Shown here piece by piece: positions 54,662 through 64,000 of a stretch of 64,000 bases of DNA. The DNA comes from Plotosus lineatus (Eukaryota; Chordata; Actinopteri; Siluriformes; Plotosidae). Under the pieces are notes generated by a model. That model searched no databases, was not told the origin of the DNA, and worked only from the letters and a program-made list of their open reading frames with translations. The stretch is taken from positions 42,087,501 to 42,151,500 of the forward strand of contig CM045733.1 of assembly GCA_024760905.1 (NCBI GenBank), read 5' to 3'. The translations under genes were made by a program, and so were the position numbers. Each line of letters starts with the position of its first letter. The first letter of the stretch is position 1.

Positions 54662-56063
54662 TACCATATTTTTTGGACCATAAGGCACACTTAAAACCAT
54701 TTAACCTTTAAAGATTTTGGTGGTGCGCCTTATAATCCAGTGCGCCTTGGGTGTGGGTGAAGCCGTGAGACTCCATCTCACTGATACCATCAAGTACAAG
54801 TGAAGAAAACTAACTCCGAGCTTACCATCATTCTGGTGGAGTAACCAAAGAACTCCGACTGCTTGATATTGGTGTCAACAGGTTGTAAGTTAGAGGGATC
54901 CAGGCTTTATGTCCAAATACCTACTGTTATCTTAGTCGGGTGACTAGGAGGCAGTGGTGGTCTAGTGGTATAGGGCGCTGGATCACTGATCCAAAAGGGT
55001 GGGGGTTCGAGTCCCACTCTCCACAAGGTTATCACTGTCCCCCCCAGTGCAACTAACTGGGTTATCAAAGGCGGGCCATGTCTGTCACTGTCTATGGTGA
55101 GAGGCATGTAAAAGAACCATTGCTGACTTTCGTAAAGAGTAGGCTGCAAAGTCATCAGCGTGTTTCTGTCCCTTGCGAAAAAGGGTTGTGACAGGAAGGG
55201 CATCCGACGTAAAAACCTCTGCCAAATCAAATGTGCGAATCAGATGATTCGCTGTGGCGACTCCCGAGTGAAAGGGGAAAAGCCGAAAGGAAGACAGACA
55301 GACATCTTAGTCGGGTGACTCACTGAGTAATACATGAGTAGTTTTCCCACCTAATCTCAGTCTCTACCGACCATCTGTCTTGTTAAAAGGATGCTCTTCG
55401 TCTCAGGACGCTCAGCTGGCTTAATGAGAGTCTCACGTTCATTACCGGGATAAAACACTGCTACAGGTCTCCTCCTAAGACCTTGGATTAACCTTCTTGA
55501 ATTTAAAGCTACACTGATACAACTCCTTAAGAGTAATCACCTCCGTTCTGTAATGAACACAGTACTCATGCTGCAAATGGCCGCTGCCATGCTTATTACT
55601 GTGAATGTGCCGTTACTTTGAGGGGGCGTGGCTGAGAGAAGTTTAGGTCATGACCCGGAAGACTTCTAATCTCCGTCTCTATTGATCTGCGACTCCCTGT
55701 GTGCAAGGGAATAATAGATCAAATATTATAATTAATATAATAATGATAAATAATAGCAGGAACTGGGCTTTATGTCCATCTCGCGCAACTGTTAAACTCG
55801 GACACTGAAGATGAAGAATTTGATGGATTTATGGAAGAGGAATGAACTGATAAAGTGAGTTTATTGTTTTATATTGTTACAGTTGAACAATGCTGAGAGT
55901 TATTGTGAATAAGTTGAATCATGTTTGACTTGTTTGACTTTTGTCTTTCTTAATGCGCTTTATAATCCAGTGCTCCTCATGTGTGGATGGAGACCGTTCA
56001 AAGGCCATTTGTTGCAATTGCGCTTTATGATGCGGTGCACCTTATTGCCCGGAAAATACGGTA
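54662..56063. mobile_element. MITE with GGCGCACC-type ends, copy B (split by a SINE)
   Basis: Left end TACCATATTTTTTGGACCAT, right end TTGCCCGGAAAATACGGTA. It is an inverted relative of copy A at 42966-43996. Without the SINE it is about 1027 bp, nearly the same as copy A (1031 bp). The interior contains an additional pair of GCGCCTTATAATCCAGTGCG-type end-like repeats. Confidence 0.8.
54946..55303 (+). mobile_element. SINE family T with R tail, full length (reference copy)
   Basis: Exact 17-bp target duplication ATCTTAGTCGGGTGACT (54929-54945 and 55304-55320). All parts are present: tRNA-like head with TGGTCTAGTGG and GGTTCGAGTCCC, body, RTE leader piece (GGTTGTGACAGGAAGGGCAT to AATGTGCGAATCA), RTE 3' piece (GATGATTCGCTGTGGCGACT to AAGCCGAAAGGAAG) and a (GACA)n tail. 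Confidence 0.94.
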
Positions 56064-56735
56064 CAGTATATTTGCCCTAGCTTTACCTTATCATCCATGC
56101 CATTTGCAGCACATCAAGTCACTCTTGAAATTCTCACTTACTCCAAGGTCGCTGAGTTAAACAGCATCACTCAAGTGCACAGAACTCAAATGCTTAACAT
56201 TTAACCTAAGTCATGAGAGACAAAAAACTCCCAATAACAAAATAGACACTTGTTCCACTGGAACACCAAGGATTCTCATTGTTCTCCAGACTTGGCTAGA
56301 AGGCAGAAGTATCAATGGCATGAAGACTAGTACTGTACTTTCTTGCAGGAGACAAATTCTTCCAGCAAGCATGAACAGAGTGTGAGGTAAAGATCAGCCA
56401 GCTTCAGTGCTGCTTTCATACACATGCAGTACAAATACAGTGTGGATATTATTTAAATAAGTGTATATATCCATTTAACAATATATCTATTTAATATGGC
56501 GTTCAGGAAAAGGATAAAAATGCACGGCTGTCTTGGCATGTCGTTCTAATATTTACAGGTGATTGGAATTCAATTTATTTTTCATTGTGCTGTACAAAGT
56601 CAGTTTGGATCAGTGGTAGAGTTGTCTCATAACTGGAGGATTTCCAGTTTGATACTACCAAAAATTCCCTGGCATATCGACAGAAAAAAAACAGAGGCAT
56701 TATACTTAGTGTGATTACCTAAGCAAGTTCTTAAG
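56064..56735. other. No gene recognised
   Basis: Unique-looking sequence with no coding or RNA signal. Confidence 0.45.
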
Positions 56736-56740
56736 TTTGA

Positions 56741-56741
56741 C

Positions 56742-56784
<43 letters not shown>

Positions 56785-56790
56785 GTGATG
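56741..56790. repeat. (GAT)n microsatellite
   Basis: About 16 GAT units with one GGT. Confidence 0.95.
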
Positions 56791-57576
56791 ATACCAAACG
56801 TCTCTTGTCTGGCCTTCTTCTCCTGTGGTTTTAGAAAACCAATACCATAATAACATTCACAGGCCCATTGCAATGCTAGACCCTGGCTTGCACATGTTTT
56901 TTTTTCACAGACCCACATCTTTTTTTTTTAGTTGAGTAGTTTTTTTGGTCCATAACAATACCTGGAGTTTCATAATAAAAGTATTCTTGTTCAAGCAAAC
57001 ATAATTAGAGCGCCAACAAAGTTAATATGACACCAGGGGACAACCCATTCTACATGTTATACATGAAATTAGCTATGACCTGCACTCGTTTACTTTTTAC
57101 TTTTGATTCTTATCTTATTTTCCTACTGGGGACAATCCATTTACTTTCTTAGCCCCATAAATACATGCCAGCATTCAGGAGCAAAGCTCTGATTCCTCCA
57201 CCAACTCTCACACCTTATTTCATATCTCAAATTAATGTATCCACCAAATCTCTATCTATCATATGAGCCTCATTCACCCCCCATGCACAATCAAATACCC
57301 ACGTATTTATATTTTTATTTATTTATTTATTTACGTTCAAGAACTTCACTGATTTAGTTTTAATTTTATTTGTTGGGCTTTTCATAATAATTATTTAATA
57401 TTTTGGTGACTCATTGTGTACTGTATTTGTTTTGTGTTTGTCCAATTAAACTCATTCCTGAACACATCTTATATGTACTTCCTATGAGCCATGTCTTGCT
57501 CTGCATGACAGTGAACAAGGTCCATAAATTTATTTTTGGCTGTTTAGGCTTCATTCATGTCATGTGAGTACTTCCC
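56791..57576. other. No gene recognised
   Basis: AT-rich with TTTATTTATTTA runs near 57305-57335. No exon could be supported. Confidence 0.45.
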
Positions 57577-57577
57577 A

Positions 57578-57650
57578 AGCAAATAGTGCAACTTGGTGAA
57601 CAATACATGTGTGGCACCAGTGCATTGTTCACTAAGTTGCACTATTTGTT
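57578..57650. other. microRNA-like hairpin
   Basis: The 25-base arm at 57580-57604 (CAAATAGTGCAACTTGGTGA onward) is the reverse complement of 57624-57648 (ATTGTTCACTAAGTTGCACT onward), except for one pair that becomes a G-U wobble in RNA. Two further pairs extend the base, giving a stem of about 27 bp with a loop of about 19 bases. Size and pairing fit a pre-miRNA. I do not recognise a known miRNA, and a young palindromic MITE is the main alternative. Confidence 0.45.
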
Positions 57651-57651
57651 C

Positions 57652-58449
57652 AGATCTGTTTGAGAAGACTTCGATTCATCTCTATTTCATGGACTTTACT
57701 TTCAGATAGTTTCCGAATTTGCTTCAGTTTGGATCTCTGAAGAGGAAAATAGGAAACGAATCATTTCAGTCTGTCAGTGGTGACACAGAAGATTAAGTGA
57801 ACCTCTGAGATTCACATACATCTTTATGCACTCCAGTAGAGTTAGATGTTTTTTCAAGTGAGCGATGTTTAAAGAACTGCTCCTGATAAGCTTGCTCCCT
57901 GGAATTCCTGTACTTCGGCTCTCCACAGCATGGGAGGAAGCGGGTCAGGCATTAACATTCCTCTGGAATGTAAAAAGTATTGATTCCACCCAAGATGCTC
58001 CTTTCCTCTGCTGGTACGACCTTAGTCTGTCACTGAGATCAGTACAGTAACACCTTTCTGTGAAGGAACGAGGCCCTGCAGGTCAGAAGTTGTCCGGATA
58101 TTTCAGACTCCATTCTGGACATAACACTGTCCCAGCCATTTTACACCACCATGTCTTTTCCCCTCTCATCTGTTTTGCCTGTTCTGAAAAGAAAGTGAGT
58201 GAAATGTGTGAAATGCTCAGATGTTTGCTTACCTCTCCTAAGTCGCAGCTGGACATGGAATCACTCTGCAGACCTCAATCTGTCATGATGAACACTCAAG
58301 TGTGTGTTGAATTGTGATTTAATCACTGCTGCAAAAATGACTAAAAAAATTATTCATTGTTCTGTCGCTACTTAAAAAGATTAAAGTTTGTATTCATCAG
58401 TAAAAGCATCGAAAGGCATACTCATTAACATTACAGTATTTTAGTTTGT
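57652..58449. other. No gene recognised
   Basis: Two adjacent plus-strand frames (57865-58050 and 58060-58317) are less AT-rich than the surroundings but match no family I know. I see no splice or start context that would justify a gene call. Confidence 0.4.
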
Positions 58450-58458
58450 TGTCATTTG

Positions 58459-58767
58459 GATTGAGCAGTGATGGCCTGGTGCTGGATTACTGATCTCAAG
58501 GTTGGGGGTTCAAGTCCCACTCTCAGCACTGCCCTCCACCTCCCCCTCCCAGTACAGCTAACTGGGTTATCAAAGGCTGGCCATGTCTCTCACTGTCTAT
58601 GGTGTGAGGAATGTAAAAGAACCATTGCTGACTTTTGTCAAGAGTAGGCTGCATAGCCATAGGCATGTTTCTGCCCTGCAATGGCCTGGCAAGCTGTCCA
58701 CAGTCGGCTGAGATGGACATCAGCCTCCCTGTGACACCAATTTGGATTAAGCGATTCAGAAAATGAA
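58459..58767 (+). mobile_element. SINE family T with L tail
   Basis: Short target duplication TGTCATTTG (58450-58458 and 58768-58776). Head GAGCAGTGATGGCCTGGTGC, B-box-like GGGTTCAAGTCCC, body, and an L tail partly deleted (CTGGCAAGCTGTCCACAGTC). Confidence 0.86.
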
Positions 58768-59019
58768 TGTCATTTGCATTGGGCTTTGATTAAAAAAACA
58801 ACTAAAAATTTTCAAAAAGAAATGGTTTTTGTACATTGCCAGATTCCCAGGTGGCATTGCAATGCAGTCAATTAGTATATGGACAGACAGACTTACAACG
58901 CTTACATTCAAAGTCAAATTGATGAAGCCATGTTTAGAAGTTCTGCTAACATATATTGCTAATTTAAAATCAACACGTTAAAATGATAACGAAAGGGACT
59001 CTTAAACTAAAGGCTATAA

Positions 59020-59072
59020 CACACACATACACACACACACACACACGCACACACACACACACACACACACAG
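59020..59072. repeat. (CA)n microsatellite
   Basis: About 50 bp of CA units with small interruptions. Confidence 0.95.
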
Positions 59073-59619
59073 TTAAAACAATTCCTTGACATTCTTGATC
59101 AATTAATGCATTGGAAGGTTATATAATGCATTTTGGTATCAGTCCTGATACATAGCAAAAAATAAGAAGCACACATGTACATGTACTCAGTCTTAAAAAG
59201 GGCTACGGATGCAAACTCAATACAGATTGTAAATAAAAAAATAAAGGCTACCAAGTGACTGAAATTTCTTCCTGAAAAAATATGAATGTAGTTATTATAA
59301 TGAACACCACATCTCAAACAGACACTGGATTTCTTCTCAATGATTAAAGTCAGATGGAGTGTTTGAGGGAAAATTGAGTGAATGACATCACATTTTGCAG
59401 TTTCTCAAGGCTTTTATTCTTTGTGACTTAGAACCTGTTTCTGTGGATCTTAATTAGGATAAATTGAGTACTAAAGATGAACGTATGAATGAGATGTGAA
59501 TACTTTCTTACTCAGGGTACAAAATGAAAAAAAAAAAAAAAAACGTAACCTGCATATTTTCCTTTTCGTATTTTCCATCCGTATAAAAACTTCTAGAGGA
59601 GTAGAAGGCTACAGAAAAG

Positions 59620-59624
<5 letters not shown>

Positions 59625-59697
<73 letters not shown>
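59625..59697. repeat. (CA)n microsatellite
   Basis: About 72 bp of uninterrupted CA units. Confidence 0.97.
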
Positions 59698-59847
59698 ACA
59701 GCAGTGAACGAATCTGTTTATTCATGAAATATCACACAGTTTGGTGTTTGTTTGCTTCCTTTCCGCTGGTTATTGCTGTGGAAAGCAAATGATGAAGCAA
59801 TCTGAGACTCTCTCTATTAGCAGTGGAATAAGAACACTAAATAAACA

Positions 59848-59886
<39 letters not shown>

Positions 59887-59897
59887 ACACACACACA
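59848..59897. repeat. (CA)n microsatellite
   Basis: About 50 bp of CA units with one TA, followed by short CTCTCTAT units. Confidence 0.95.
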
Positions 59898-59939
59898 ATC
59901 TCTCTATCTCTCTATCGCTCTCTCTCACACCAGTATAGT

Positions 59940-60438
59940 GTATTCAGAATTGTATTGTGTTCTAGATTCGAAGACAACAGTTTCTCAAAGACTGATTAAC
60001 TGAAGTGTATTTCTCTCCATTTCAGAGCATGTTTCAAACATTGGTTCTACACATTCAGGACGTGACCTGCTCTATCCAGTGTGAACAGATGGGAAGCAGA
60101 ACCATGTACAATGGCAGGAAGTGGAAACTGTAACACAGCCTTATTAAATAGAGCCGGCAGTGTGATTGAGGAGTGGAGAAGAAGTGAGGCATAAAAAAGG
60201 TTTATTCATTTCTTTTCAAGGCATTCTTTTATCCAGATATTATAAATAGCTCTGAACCTGGGGCTCTGTCAGCGTTCTTAAGGTTTACAAGGCCACTGGA
60301 ACAGAATCTGATTGAGTGTCTGATTGTTAATTCTGAATCTGAATGGCAGTGATTCATTTGATTCATTTGCTTAGGACCATGTGTCACTGGAAACATCTTC
60401 AGATGATTTTAAAACGGGGGAAAGTAAAATTAAAGAAA
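59940..60438. other. No gene recognised
   Basis: Unique-looking sequence between microsatellites and a SINE. Confidence 0.45.
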
Positions 60439-60451
60439 AGATTCCAATCAT

Positions 60452-60782
60452 GTGGTCAATGGTGGCCCGATTGTAAGGTGCTGGATTACCAATCCCAAGG
60501 TTGAGGTTTCAAGCCATACTGTGAACGGTTGTCACTGGACAGCCCTACCCCCCACCCACCACCACCACCAGTGCAACTAACTGGGTTATCAAAGGCCAGC
60601 CATGCGTCTCACCTTCTATGGTGAGCTGCTGTAAAAGAACCATTAATGACTTTTGTCAAGAGTAGGCTGCATAGCCGTCAGAGTGCTTCTGCCCTGCAAT
60701 GGCCTCACTCAGAGTCAGCTGAGATGGACTCCAGTCTCTCCGCGCGACCCTAATTAAGATTATGTGGTTCAGAAAATGAATG
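60452..60782 (+). mobile_element. SINE family T with L tail
   Basis: Exact 13-bp target duplication AGATTCCAATCAT (60439-60451 and 60783-60795). A diverged head (CAATGGTGGCCCGATTGTAA) and shortened L tail. The tail joins (CATC)n at 60795-60815. Confidence 0.88.
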
Positions 60783-60865
60783 AGATTCCAATCATCCATC
60801 CATCCATCCATCCTCTATAACAGGTCAAAGGTGGGGTTATACCCTGAATGGGTCCTATCATGAGC

Positions 60866-60873
60866 ACTTAGAC
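60866..60873. repeat. hAT 8-bp target-site duplication (left)
   Basis: ACTTAGAC, identical to 63722-63729. Eight bases is the hAT-specific length. Confidence 0.93.
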
Positions 60874-61001
60874 CAGTGGTTCTTAACCTGGTTTTGTTTG
60901 GCCAATCTGTGCTGCAGGAAATTTGGCGTGCTCAGTAGTCGACTTGTGACTGTCGTGATGGTATGTGATGTGATTTCTTTCTAAATGTTTTAATCCTTAC
61001 T

Positions 61002-62790
61002 ATGTCAAGCAAAAAAGAAAGTGGTCGGACGAATATGTACAACATGGCTTCACATATACAACGGAACATGATGGGAGTGAGTGCCCTATCTACATGATTT
61101 GCAATGCCAAGTTAAGCAATTCTAGTCTAGTACCAGCAAAGCTAAAGCTTCCTTAACCTGCATGGAGATGAAGAATACAAGAACACAACGCTTGCTGAAT
61201 TCAAGGTGAAAAGAGCCAGATTTGAAGAAAAGACTACTCTGCCTGCTCTAGACTTTGTACCCATAATCAAACCGATCCTCACAGCATCGTACATTACCTG
61301 ATCGCAAAGTAAGACAAACCACACACTACTAGTGAAACACTTATAAAACCAGCTGTGTTAAAGATGGCGAATCTAATGCTGGGATGCTAATGTTAAATCA
61401 TCCAAAATTCCTCTTTCAAATGGCTCCATCAGTGACAGAATAGAGGACATGAGCAAAGACATCTTGGCTAAAGTAGTTGCAGATCTGATTTCTAGCCCAG
61501 CAAAATTTAGCCTCCAACTCTACGAGACCACAGACATTTCTAATCTAAGCCAGCATGCTGTATTTGTGCGCTATGTGAAAGACGACATGATAAAGGAAAT
61601 TTTTTTTTATTTTGTAAGCCTCTTACAACAACAACTAAGGCAGCTAATGTGAAGAAACTTGTGGATGACTTCTTCAGGGACAACAATCTTTTGTGGGATA
61701 TGAGTTTTGTCGTTTGTACAGATGGAGCTCCAGTCATGCTGGGAAGTAAGTCTGGTTTTGGTGCATTATTGAAATCCGATGTACCACACATTGTTGTTAT
61801 GCATTGTATTCTGCACAGGCATGCGTTGGCAATAAAAACATTGCCTCCAGAAATGGCAGAAGTATTAAAAATTGTAGTGGAATGTTTGAACTATGTGTGA
61901 AATAGTGCTCTGAGGCACCGCATCTTCAGTGAGCTGTGTAATGAAATGGGCTCTGAATTCGAGGTACTTCTGTACTATCCTAACATGTGGTGGTTATCCT
62001 GAGGACAGGTGTGGAATTGAGTTTTTGCCGTGCGTGAGGAATTAGCCTTGTTTTTGCAAGAGCACCAACAACGTCATGCAAATTTCTTTAAAAATTCTAA
62101 ATCCATTCTCATTTTAGCGTAAATGGCTGATATATTTGTAGCGCTCAATCATCTCAATCAGCAGATGCACGGTGGTAGAGTCAACATCGTCGGAGCAAAA
62201 GAAAACCTGAAGGCTTTTCAAAAAAAGCTACCATTATGGAAACGACAAATAGAGAACAATAACGTCGCAAATTTTTCCCTGCTGGACGACTGTGTAAGTA
62301 GGATTGAAGATGTGTCTGGAATAGGAGGCATTTCTGTACCTACGGAACTGAAGCAAGCAATCCCCACACACTTACAGAAGCTTGCAAAGTCTCTCGACGG
62401 ATACTTCCTTACAAGGACGTGATATCCAGCACGGGTGAGACAGCCGTTCACGTTTGATGTTGAGACAGCCAATGTCAATGATGAATACCTTAATGAAATC
62501 ATTGAAATCCTGCAGAGCCAGGTTCAACAGCAACTCTTCAGAACAACACCGCTCTCAACGTTATGGTGTCGACAAATGGTAACGTATCCTGTTCTTGCTA
62601 AGAAAGTCCTAGAAATTTTTATACCATTTGTTACAACATATCTTTGAAAACAATCTTTTCAAGGATGCTGGACATTAAAAAAAAAGGAACAGACTTTGGT
62701 ATGAAAATGACATGAGAGTGGCACTTGCCAAGGTGAAGCCATGCATTTCTGAACTGGTTGCTCAAAGGCAACAGCAGAAGTCACACTTCT
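61002..62790 (+). pseudogene. hAT transposase (ZBED5-like), decayed
   Basis: The start ATG at 61002 encodes MSKK, followed by a frameshifted BED-finger region (YVQHGFTCITD-like). Later pieces read MSKDILAKVVADLISSPAKF (61449-61652), VKKLVDDFFRDNNLLWDMSF then CTDGAPVMLGSKSGFGALLK (61649-61900), MADIFVALNHLNQQMHGGRV (62123-62422) and VETANVNDEYLNEI (62435-62647). The dimerisation end reads ENDMRVALAKVKPCISELV. The order BED finger, DDE core with CTDGAPVM, and hAT C-terminal dimer region matches the transposases related to the domesticated ZBED5 and SCAND3 genes. At least four frame breaks inactivate it. Confidence 0.85.
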
Positions 62791-62970
62791 TCTTCTTTTC
62801 CTTTCGGCTGTTCCCTTCAGGGGTCGCCACAGCAAATCATCTGCCTCCATCTCACCCTATCCTCTGCATCTTCTCTTACGCCAACTATCTTCATGTCCGC
62901 CTTCAACACATCCATAAATCTCTTTTGGTCTTCCTCTAGACCTTCTACCTGGTAGTTCCAAACTCAGTGT
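62788..62970 (-). mobile_element. RTE LINE 3' fragment inside the hAT
   Basis: Exact 12-bp target duplication AGAAGTCACACT (62776-62787 and 62971-62982). It holds only the last 180 bp or so of the RTE: the 3' end, and the complement of the C-terminal RWRQ and PRGRPK-type coding region. It ends within TGGTAGTTCCAAACTCAGTG. Confidence 0.93.
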
Positions 62971-63061
62971 AGAAGTCACACTGATTTGCAGTAAATGTAC
63001 ATTATTATTGTAGCCTGATGGAAATTAGGTGATGGATGTGTGCTGAAATGTTAAAAATAAT

Positions 63062-63389
63062 CTTCTTTTCTTTTCGGCTTTTTCCTCATTCTCAAGAGCC
63101 ACCACAGCAAATCATCTGATTCGTACATTTGATTTGGCATGGGCTGGCCCTTCCTGTCACAACCCTTTAGCAAGGTACAGAAACACGCTGACGGCTTTTC
63201 AGCCTACTCTTTACGAAAGTTAGCAATAGTTCTTTTACAGCCTCTCACCATAGACAGTGAGACACATGGCCCGCCTTTGACAATCCAATTAGCTGCACTG
63301 GGGGGACAGTGACAACTCTGTGGGGTCTCGAACCCCCAACCTTAGGATCAGCGATCCTGCGCCCTATCCACTAGACCATCACTGCCCCA
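63062..63389 (-). mobile_element. SINE family T with R tail inside the hAT
   Basis: Exact 16-bp target duplication AAATGTTAAAAATAAT (63046-63061 and 63390-63405). The R tail (TTTCGGCTTTTTCCTCATTC in plus orientation), LINE-leader piece (GGCCCTTCCTGTCACAACCC), body and tRNA-like head follow in order. Confidence 0.93.
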
Positions 63390-63721
63390 AAATGTTAAAA
63401 ATAATAGCATAAAAACAATAAGTTAATTATTGGAATGCATTAGGTTAAAAATTAAAACCATTTCCGTGTGGTAGTATTAAAAAAAAGGTCATGTCTTTGT
63501 GAAAGGGTAACTCATTTGTTGTGAGTTCATACATTGTATTGGTTTTGTTCTTTGAACACAGTGATGTTAATGCACGGTTCATTTTGGTGCCCCAGTAAAA
63601 CATATATTGATGTCTTGAATTTGAAAAAAAATATATTTTATTTTTCAATAAAAAAGGGATCTGTGAATGCACATATGAAACTGGTTGGGTTCCGTACCTC
63701 CAACAAGGTTAAGAACCACTG

Positions 63722-63729
63722 ACTTAGAC
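63722..63729. repeat. hAT 8-bp target-site duplication (right)
   Basis: ACTTAGAC, identical to 60866-60873. Confidence 0.93.
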
Positions 63730-64000
63730 AGTGCAAACCATCACCAAGTTAAAAAAATATATAACTGAAAGTACACATTGCCTCCTGCTGGGTCTGCTGT
63801 AAAATCACACTTCCAAAAAAGGTCCTATCGCATGATATTAATGAATCCTTTAAAAAGTTCCTGGCTCCAGAATTTGATCCTTTATTAATATGATTATCTA
63901 AAAACTCTAACTCTAAAAACTCATTGTCCAAAGCAGAACTTTTTGTGTAATCCTGCTAACAAATACACAAATTAAAAACAAACAAACAAACAAACAAAAA
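63730..64000. other. No gene recognised
   Basis: AT-rich sequence ending in (AAAC)n. Nothing else is visible. Confidence 0.45.

Larger units (their letters stand above)
60874..63721 (+). mobile_element. Complete hAT transposon (2848 bp) with two later retroinsertions
   Basis: The left end CAGTGGTTCTTAACCT and right end AGGTTAAGAACCACTG are perfect 16-bp inverted repeats, flanked by an exact 8-bp duplication ACTTAGAC. It carries a decayed transposase on the plus strand. An RTE 3' fragment (62788-62970) and a SINE (63062-63389) were inserted afterwards, each with its own target duplication. Without them the element is about 2.3 kb. Confidence 0.95.

Noticed and set aside
57865..58317. Two adjacent plus-strand frames that might form a small gene
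   Set aside because: They are in different frames with no convincing splice sites and no family resemblance.

Overview
This window is vertebrate genomic DNA and almost certainly teleost fish. The evidence is a Rex3-type RTE retrotransposon, a second very young RTE-clade LINE in several copies, many fish-type tRNA-derived SINEs, hAT, piggyBac and pogo/Tigger DNA transposons, abundant (CA)n/(GA)n/(TA)n microsatellites, and a degenerate TTAGGG-type array. The species cannot be fixed from the sequence alone. I recognise no host protein-coding exon, rRNA or genuine tRNA gene. Every coding-like signal I could identify belongs to a transposable element (TE), and nearly all of those are broken.

Layout. 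1-7.15 kb is a four-level nest: a piggyBac remnant on the minus strand, holding an internally deleted DNA transposon (868-1649) and a pogo/Tigger element (about 2467-6630), which itself holds a full-length RTE LINE (2839-5981). 7.99-10.44 kb has SINEs inside SINEs. 10.57-12.2 kb has a second Tigger copy next to a (TA)n tract and an RTE 3' fragment. 14.8-15.3 kb is a small pogo-type MITE. 17.47-20.89 kb is a near full-length Rex3 interrupted by a SINE. 21.27-25.72 kb holds two RTE copies head to head across (TA)n. 30.77-34.89 kb is a DNA transposon split by a full-length RTE copy. 35.4-36.46 kb is a SINE split by a different LINE fragment. 37.5-39.5 kb is a SINE cluster. 41.38-42.40 kb is an inverted-repeat element filled with telomere-like repeats. 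42.97-44.00 and 54.66-56.06 kb are inverted copies of one MITE. 45.49-46.49 kb is a Tigger-type MITE. 47.30-48.78 kb is a hAT MITE inserted in a SINE. 49.44-52.56 kb is a full-length RTE copy with a 17-bp target duplication. 60.87-63.72 kb is a complete hAT element with exact terminal inverted repeats (TIRs) and target-site duplication (TSD), carrying two later retroinsertions.

How the parts work together. The RTE LINE supplies endonuclease and reverse transcriptase. One SINE family ends in sequence made of that LINE's own 5' leader joined to its 3' end, so it is probably mobilised by the RTE machinery. The same SINE head and body also occurs with an unrelated 3' tail, the tail carried by a second, AFC-like SINE family, so SINE tails have been exchanged. 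Exact TSDs let many insertions be ordered in time. The less repetitive stretches (about 26-30, 36-37.5, 39.5-41.3, 44-45.2, 52.6-54.3 and 56-60.4 kb) look like intergenic or intronic DNA. One of them contains a near-perfect microRNA-like hairpin at 57,580-57,648.
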